Of a stretch of DNA of 64,000 bases, positions 50,901 to 59,900 are shown one piece after another. The stretch is taken from NCBI GenBank assembly GCA_013398055.1, contig VZRS01015041.1, positions 455,945 to 519,944 on the forward strand, read 5' to 3'. This DNA comes from Ifrita kowaldi (lineage: Eukaryota; Chordata; Aves; Passeriformes; Cinclosomatidae). Each line of letters begins with the position of its first letter. Positions within the stretch are counted from its first letter, which is position 1. The notes below the pieces were generated by a model. The model did not search any database. It was given only the letters and a program-made list of their open reading frames with translations, and had not been told where the DNA came from. Made by a program: the position numbers and the translations under genes.

Positions 50901-53900
50901 ATTTGCTGAGCAAATGAGTGGATTGAAGGCATTGCATTAAAAGTTGTAACAGTCCCTCTCTCCCCAAAGCCAAGTTGCAGCCCAAAGGTATTGACTTGGA
51001 TGCTGCAGGGAATATAAATGGATTGCCTGTGATAGAAGTGGATTTGGATTCATTTGAAGACAAACCATGGAGGAAACCAGGTGGGGCCTCACAGTTCCTT
51101 GTGGTAAATATTTTCTGCAGTTCCAGTTGTCTCTCTTTATTTTCACATGTAATTTCTGTCCATTTATTGTTGCCAGGGAGCGGGGAAGCTGGAACAATGT
51201 GTGTTGCTCAGCCTCTGATGCCTGGCTAGACAATCAATGGCATTTACTGATTGAACGAGCCATGCTCTACCTAAAATTGGGTTGCATTTATTCTAGTAAT
51301 TGAACTTCCCTAAAGGGAACAGCTATTTTTTTTAAATGGTCTATTTTATTAATTCCCTACTTCCCGAGAACATTGCACTGATACCAATCCAATAATGTTT
51401 GGCCTTAAAGGCAGCTGAGTGGGGTCAGGATTTGGGTGTTGATGGTTTTTGTTCTCCTCTTCCTGTGCGGGAGCTTGTTCTGTGTGCCCTGGGCAAGCCC
51501 AGAGTTGTCCCTGTGGTCCCTCCTCATTTGGGTCCTGGGGCTGCCCACACTTCTTCGTATGAGGGAGATTTCTCCTCTTACAGCTGTAGGATGCTACAAA
51601 TCAGCTGCTGTTTTTCTTCTGATATAAAAGTAATTGAAGGAATAAGACATCCAAATTTTTGCAGTGCTCCTCTCATAAAACATGCTCTGATGAAATGTCA
51701 ACTGAAACAAAAAGTCCACTTGCCTTTTCTCAGCAGTCATTATTCTCCCTGCCAGCCCCTGTATTTCATTTATCTTCCAGCAATGTTGCTGTGCTGAGTA
51801 AATAGTGCTTTCCTGAGGCTGCCTGTGGTGTGGTCTGGGTATCTCCTGCCCACATGAAGGGCAGTCCAGTGCTGACAACTCCCTGGGCATGTCCAGGTAT
51901 CCAGCCAGCCCTGAAGCACCCTGCAGGCAGGCTGGAACAGAAGCTTTTCTTCTGCAGGGATTTCTCCTTGATTGCGAAGTCAGAAAGAGGGGAATGGGAA
52001 GAAAGTGAGTTAGAAAGAATACAATGAAGTTCAAAGATAAAGCAAGGACATGGTTGTGGCCATGCTGACATCCCTGGACCAAACTAGAGCCAGCTGGCCC
52101 TAAAACAGTGCTGGAGTGCAATAGAGGGAAGATTTCTGCAGAGCTGTGTGGTCTGTAAGTTTATTTTAGATAGCAAGTAGCTCATTACTCAACAGCCTTT
52201 CAAGTTTATATCCTTTACAGTTAATTGTTCAGCGGCTTGGTATCTCTTTGAGTGAGGGAGAGGAAGAAGAAATCCTGTGTGGAAGAACTGATAGAGGTCT
52301 GAAATAGAGGCTGATAAAATGGATAAGTAAATGTCGTGTTGCTGAGTCGGTGTGGCTGCAGTTTGCATGTTTGGGTGGTACAACAGGAAGAGTGGCCAGC
52401 CCAGGAGATGAACCTCACTGCTTAGACCTCACAGTTAAACCAAGCTCAGCATGGGCAGAATTTTGCTTAGCTCTTCTAGCAGCTCTTTGTTTTGGAGTTG
52501 GTCTGTGTAGGAATATCTTTGCGTGGGGGATGTTTGAGGGACACCTCAGCAGGGCAGGAGGTGCTTTGTACTGCTTCCTGCTGGGATCTGAGAGCTGGGA
52601 GGGGTGCTCCTGGAATTACTGCAGCTGGGATTGCCCCTCTGCATCTCTGTGTTCTTGGCAGGCAGTTTGTGGTCACCTCTGTTATTCAGAAGTGCTCGTG
52701 CTGAATTGGCACATTGCACAGGAGACTGGCAGTGTGAGATAACACTCTGGGATCACTAATTAGGGTTGTGACTGAACTGTAATTACTTGTGTAGTCTGGG
52801 ATGTATCAATAAAAACCTTCCACTTTAGCTGTCTTTCATGAAATGGGTGAGCCCCAGAATCTCCTCTCAAAACAGCAAAGGCAGTGCTGGTCAGGAGAGG
52901 AATGTGTGGGCTTAGCCCTGCCGGCAAAAAGGTTCTGTGGCCCCACCCCATTTTTGTGGTGGGGGCTGGAACTGTCACTCCTGTGCTGTGCCCAGCACTC
53001 AGCTCATGTGGACAATTGGAAGAAACCAGTCTGAAAAAATCAGGCTGGTGAACAAGTGATTGCAGGGAGCTCCCAATGGCCTGTGGAGGTGCTGTGCTGT
53101 GTGTCCCAGGGGGTCCCACTGCTGCTCAGGCCATGCCCCCTCCCACCCAAGGTGCAGCCACTGTCCCCTCTGTGGCACCCACAGCTTTCTGACAGGGAAA
53201 GGCACAAGCTGGGCTCTCTGGAAAACTTCTGTTACCTTAACCCTTTATTTAAGCAGTTAAAGGACGAATGCAAGTGTGCAGAACCCCTGTGCTAACTCCT
53301 GCTCCCTCTGCCAGGTGCTGATCTTTCTGATTACTTTAATTATGGATTCAATGAAGAAACATGGAAAGCTTATTGTGAAAAGCAGCGGCGGCTTCAGCTG
53401 GGGCTGGACCCTGCTCCTCCCATCAGCACTGAGAACAAGATCACGGTGGGTGACATGGGACTCCTGCTCCTGGCTCCAGGAAAACTGGGATTGTGTTTGT
53501 AATCACAGACATGAGGGTGTAAGAGCAGGAGATACCCCACTTCTGAACTGTTCTGTGTCCTTTCGGTGAGGAGAAATACAAAAATGAATCTTTAAAGATT
53601 AAATCTCTGTTGAAAATCTCTTCTGTGTGGAAGGAATAGTTCCATCAGCCTGGCAGGTTTGAACCACTACAGCAGCAAGACTGGAGTGAATTTCCAGTTG
53701 ACTTTGAGGTTACCCAGCTGTAGGGGTGTCTGCTTGGAAAACCCTCTGGATGAGAGAAGTGCAGGGAGGGCAGCTGGGCCCCCAGGGCTGTTTTGCTGCA
53801 GTGGTGTGGCTGCCTTCAGTGTTTGGAGACTGCTTTGGCCATCAATGTTTGCAGGAGTCCATGGTGGCTGTCAGAACTTCAGCCAAATTGTCAGTACAGC

Positions 53901-56900
53901 ACGAATTGCTCATTCCAGTTTTTCTTTAGTGACTCCATGGAAAATGATATGAGTTTAATTAACTCATAACAGGACTTCTAATGAGAGACAGTGGACAGCA
54001 GGATGAGGCTGGAATGGCCACTAGCTGGCAGAAATGGCTGTGCCTTGACTGAAGAATAGGTTGCCCATTGGCAGGAGCCCTGTGATTGTTCCTTTTCTTT
54101 TGCTGAGGGTTAATCTCTGGTGCTCCATTCAGTTGAAAGAAGAACATTTAAGCTGTGTGTTATCTGTTACCTTCCATAGGTTCAGCAGGGAAGAACAGGA
54201 AATGCTGAAAAAGAAGTGGAAAACAACATCATCAAAACAGAGTTCAAAACAGACTTCCTGGCCCTGGTGGGAGGACGAATGAAGGCTGGGCCTCCTCCCA
54301 ACAGGTAAGAGAGGAGCCTGTTCTTCGTGGGGGCACCTGGGAACCACCTGGGCCACACCTGAGTCTCCTCAAGCCTCACAGAGAAGCTTTTAAGCTTGGC
54401 AGGAAGTTGCTGTGGTCACTCATTCAGTGTCACCTCCAGCAGTGCAAGCCCTGCCTGCCCATTCCCCCTCCTTGGCACAGGGAGGGAGTCCTGTATTCCA
54501 GCTGATGGGACACATCTCTGGGAGTGGAAGGAGCCAGGCAAACACCTCAGCTTTGAGGGCTCACACTGCTGACATTGCTTGTGCTTGCTTGGCTTATTCC
54601 TACTCCCACGATGTTAATCTTTGCCTCCTCAAGTGGAAGTGGATTACGAGTTTGGCAGAGGATAAGAGGAGCTGTTGGTTCCTGAGCCTGTGTGCGACGC
54701 TGCTGGATGTGTGGTAAAACAACTGAGTCACTCTGAGGGGCAGCCTCTGCTGGGGAAACCACTTGGCCCTTAGGAGATCGATGGGGTTTTATCAGAAGCT
54801 TCAGTAAAACACACAGGACGAGCCAGAGCTTTGGGCTCGGGGTGTTGCTGTTGCTTCATTCACAAAACAGCTTTTGCACACCTGCCTTGCAGAAAGCAGC
54901 CCTGCATCCCAGCTCTACTCCTTGTCTGGGAACCAGCTCTGTGCTTCCAGGATGAGCATTAAAGCTCTGCTCAGTCTGTTGGATCTGAGCACTTCGGGGG
55001 CATTTCTGTCCCAGTGTGTGATCCCTGTTTTTACACCTGTTTGTGGTGGGCCTTTGGATCACATTTCTGGGTGTTCAGAGAGCCCAAACTCACCCCTGCT
55101 CAGAGGGAAATTGTTCAGGAATGCGATCTGGCTTCTCCTTGCCCTCTTGTCCAATTTGAGAGATGTTTCCCTGGTGGGGAAGAAAGCATGAAAGAAATCT
55201 GCTGCCAGCAGGGAAAATTGCTCCTTCTGGTGCTTCTGAGCCTGAAAAGATGCCTGTGCTTTGTACCAGGAAGCTGGGTGGGACCATTGATGTGATCGGG
55301 GGCCAGGCAGGCACGATCCGGAGGGTGGAGGGAAGACGCCGGGATAAACACGCCTCGGAGGAAAACCCCATTCAGGTAAAGCTGCTGTGCTGCCTTGACA
55401 AATTGCTGATTTTATTGCACTTCTAGGGAACCCTGGGCAAGTGCCTGTGTGTTCCTGGCCTCCTGTGTCCCAGTTCATACCTGCAAAGCAGCAGGTAATA
55501 CATAGACCTTGTTGAGGTGTGTGCATGGATCGTTCCGTTCTGCAGGCTCAGTTAACTTCTGGCTTAAAAACTTGGTCTTGCTAGGAGCCAGATTTGTCCT
55601 TTAAAGACCTGTCTTCCCTTTGGAATGGTAAGGCCTGAGTTCTTTCCTCATCAGCTCTCCCAAAGTATTCCTAGGACTGTGCAGCTGGGAATCTCTTACG
55701 TGGATTATTCCCTTCCCCTCCACTGTGGGGTTGGAATCTTCAATTCTGCAGTGAAGGGTTTGTACCTGGGACTGATGGGTTTTTTTGCTTTGAAGTAACA
55801 TTTAGTCTCAAATCATTTGGTGCAGCCCACGCCTCAGACTTAGCCTGGGCCTGTGTTACTAGATCTTGTTCCTTGTAAGAAATGAAAGCCCAGGTTTAAA
55901 GCTGGTCTCAGTTCTGGGCGTGCCTGCCCAGTGTGTGACCATGATGTTCTGGCTGGCTCCTAGGCAGGAAGCTGCAGGGTCTGAGGACCATCTGCCAAAC
56001 TCCCTTCTCTTAACCACCTTCCTCCTGCCAACCACTGCTAACTTGCCAGAAAAACCCAAACATGGAACCTTTCCCTTTCTAGGTGCTGGGTTTTTTCCTC
56101 CGTGGTTTTGTGGTCCGTTTATTCTTTTAGTGATCAGTTTTCCAGATTTTGCCAACAAGAACAGTTTGCCTTAGAGACAGAATTTGCTGGGAAGGGGTTG
56201 TTGTTCCTCCCCCTCACAAGCACTGACATCTGCCCTTCAGGCCACTCTGGTGCCTCTGCATATTGGTCACTGTTCCAGGCATGGCCACACTCCTGTTGTG
56301 GTGATGCTGCCTGCACTGTGAGGTCCCTGCTGCAGCAGCAAAGGGATTAAAATGCTCTCTTCTCATTCCTCTGCCCCCTAAGGTCCTGGGAGACCATGGA
56401 AGCAAGCCACAGCCCCCCCAGCAGCCCCAGCAGCCTTCCCAGCCCCAGCAGCCTCCTCAGCAGCAGCCGTTCGCTCCACCAGCAGGGCCTCCGCCTCCCC
56501 CGCTCGCTGGGCCTCCTCCTCCACATTTCCTTCACCCTCCTCCTCCAGTGACTTCTGTTCCCCCTCCCCTGCATCCTCCAGGTACGTGTTCACTCCATGA
56601 AACGTGAGTTGGGATATCCCAGGCTTGGAGCAAATCAAAGGTTTAACGGTTCAGTGCCATGGGATGGTTGAGCAGTCAGGGAACAGGTCCTTACCCCGGG
56701 CCAGGCTTTGTTTAGTCTCCATCAGCCTATTTAATATTTGCCTTGAATACTTAAAAATGGCAGCTGGTCCTTGAAAAAAACCTCTGGGCTTTGTCCCCAT
56801 GAGGGAACCTTCCAGTGCTACTGATGCATTTGCTTTATTGATAAATGTAAAGAAGCAGCTTCCTGTTTCTCTGGAGGAAGCTGAGGACTGTTGCTTCTGA

Positions 56901-59900
56901 CTTAAATATGCCAGGCTGAAGTGAGGGGACCTCACTCTGAGCTTCTCCTGGTCCTGGAGCAGCAGCCAGGCTCTGGAGAAGGCACCAGGAGCACTTCATG
57001 CAGTAACTCCTGCCTGAGGAGGATTTGCTGCAGCACTCACTGGTTCTTTTCCTGGTGACTTTTCCATGGTAGCTTTTCCTACTGCCTCACATTAAAATGC
57101 TTGGCAAAATCAGGATGGACATGCTGGACTGGAACCTGCAGCAGGTTCTCCTCTCCAGCTCCTTCAGGTTTTCTGGAGACCAAATCAATTGTTCATGTGT
57201 TGACACTTAGAAAAGGAATTCTCCAGTGTAAGAGAACAGCAACACTGTAAGTTATAACATGAAGGTAAAGAGGTCATCATTTGGGAAAATTATGTAATTT
57301 ATAGGCTAATTCCTGCTTAGGAGCACCAATGTTTCTGCTGCTCTGTTTGCTCCAATATGTGAGATTTATTCAAAAGTGTACTTTGAGGTTTAGCTTGAGG
57401 TACAGAGAGGCCATGAGGTACAGAGAGGCCACACTTTCCCTGTCCTCACTTATTCCCTTGCTTATTTCCACAGGCCTGCCACCTCCAGGTCCAATTCCAG
57501 GTAGGTGTTACCTTGTTCTTAATAACAGCAGCAATTTTGATCACAAAATCAGAGCTTTTGGACTAAGTAACATGAGATAGGGTGGCACCAGTTTAGAGCA
57601 CAGTTAATTTAAGACTAATAAACTCCAATTGAGCATTGAACTTGAGCTGTTTATCTTCTCTTCTGACATAAATCTGTAGGTCAGAATAGAACTTGATTGT
57701 TACATTCTGATCAGAATGCAACCTGTCTGCATCCCAGGAACCACTTTTCCTCCATAGGGCTGTAAGGGTTAATTGGTACTCCTCGATGAATCTTATGTTC
57801 AATATTTAGAAGCCAAAAGAGAATGTAGGTTTTGCTTTGTTTTTCTTCCCATACCCCTACAGAACTAACAGAGCTTTAGGGTGTGAATTTTGGGAGGAGA
57901 TACTAACCTGAAGGAAAATTATTCCATTTCAAACAGGGCCTTGTGTAGAGTAAAAAGATGCTTTAGTGGCTTTTAAGTGTGAAAGCACTTGTGAAGCTGG
58001 GAGATCCTGCTGCTGATTTACCCTTCTCTGTGTTTAGGGTTGTTCCCACCTCCTCTGGCACCACCACCAGCTCTCCTCATCCCAACCTTGGATGGGTAAG
58101 ACCACACCTGGGTAAGACCACGCCGTGGGAGCAGCTCCCCTGGAGGGAGGAAGGGAGGAGAACAGGTCCAAAATCAGTGCTGGGGATGCATGGTCTGGTC
58201 TGCTCTGGGGTTGGGGTGGGGGGTGAGAGCAGAGTCAGCCAGGAATCCTCTGTGCATTCACCTGGATTTGTCATATTCGAGGCACAGGAAGGAGCCAATA
58301 AAATCTAGGCAAAGCCTAGAGTAGCTGATGGCATGATTTGTTACTGCAGATGCTTTCTCTGAAGATGCTCCAGGTAGTTTGTGAGCAGCGGTGCTTTCCC
58401 AGGGCAAGCAGTGGGATTATGGCAGATATGGAAGCTGTGGCAAAACCCCTGAACATTTCTGGTAGTGGGATTCCCATAAGATGTTCCACAGAGATCCAGG
58501 AAAAAGGGGGTGAAGCTGCAGCACAGCCAGACCTGCGGGGGGCCCTGATGTCAGTAACTCACCCCCTTTTCTCTCCCAAAGGCAGCCAGCCAGCTACAAC
58601 AACAGGCAGCCACCTCCCTTTGGCTACAACTCTGCAGGTGAGCACTGGGCAGGACACATCCAGCTGCTGCTCTCTCTCCCCTCTGGTTGTTGGCAGCCCA
58701 GGCTTTTCTGAGGCTGGCACACATCCTGTCTGCTCCAGCTCCAGGGTCTTGCTGTGTCCCACACGATCCCAGTCAGGAGCACACCCTGGGTTTGCTGCAC
58801 TGAGTGCTGTGCAGGTGTGGTGATGCAGTTCTGTGGCTGAGTGCTGAGGCTCAGGTCACTGTTCCAGTGCAGATTCCCAGCACAGAGCAGCTTCCCCAGT
58901 GCCTCAGCAGTGTGTTCTGCCTGTTTGCACACACACACGCTCACCCTCACTCCACACTCTCCTTTTTCCCCACCCTGAGGGATGAGCACAACCATCCACA
59001 GCTACTGAGCTTTTGAAACCCTCTTCCCTCACCCTCTCCCTTGCCTACAGGTGCCATCTCCTGTGGCTTTGTAGTGGGAGAGGCAGTGCCAGCATTTCAG
59101 CAGGTTCCCTTCCCTGGTGCAGCCCTGGCAGTGCTGTGTTTTCTCCCAGCCCTGTAGTGGCCAGCTCGGAGTGGCTCCTCCTGGCTGTGCTGAGCTCTGC
59201 GGTGCCTCCCTGCAGGACAGGGCTGGAGGAGTGGCAGTGCCAGCCCTTCCCAAAGAGAGGAGCCTGCAGTGCTGCCAGATGTGGCACTGCTGTGGGGTAC
59301 GACCTCGCTGGTCCAGCTGGCCACATCTGCCTGGGAAGTGCTGGTGCCCCTGGCACCCCCCAGGTGCCACCACAGACCAGCAGGTACCTGGTGGGAGGTG
59401 GGACCTTGTAGAGGTGACCAAGAGCCCAGGGCTGACAGAGACTGTGCAGTGCTGCCTGTAAATATTTGCTCTTGTGCTTTCCTCAGGGAGGAGTTCCCTG
59501 TTCTCAGCAAACTGCTGCAAGTGAAGGGAAGGGCAGGAGGGAGCAGGGCCGTTGTCTCCTTGGATCCAGCTGTGCTGCCAGAGGGGATCTTTGGGAAGGG
59601 AGGGACAGAGGGGATGCTGGGGATGCTCTGGATGATGGAGGGTTCTGCTCTCTGGCTGCAGATTCAGGTTTCATCAGCTACCCCCCCATCTCCACGTCCC
59701 ACACACCCTGGGTGACCTCGGTGGACAAGGGCACGAGCAGCTCCAGCAGCAGCCACTGGGAATACTCGGGCTCCAGGCGGGAGAGGGAGCGGGAGCGCGA
59801 GCGGGAGCGGGAGAGGGAGCGAGACCGGGACCGCGACCGCACCCCGACCACCAGTGAATACAACAAGTGAGTGCTGCCCTCCTGCTGCTCACCCTGGGCA

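Noticed and set aside
55059..55526. 155-codon minus-strand frame
   Set aside because: Antisense to FIP1L2 exon 9 and flanking intron, with no domain.
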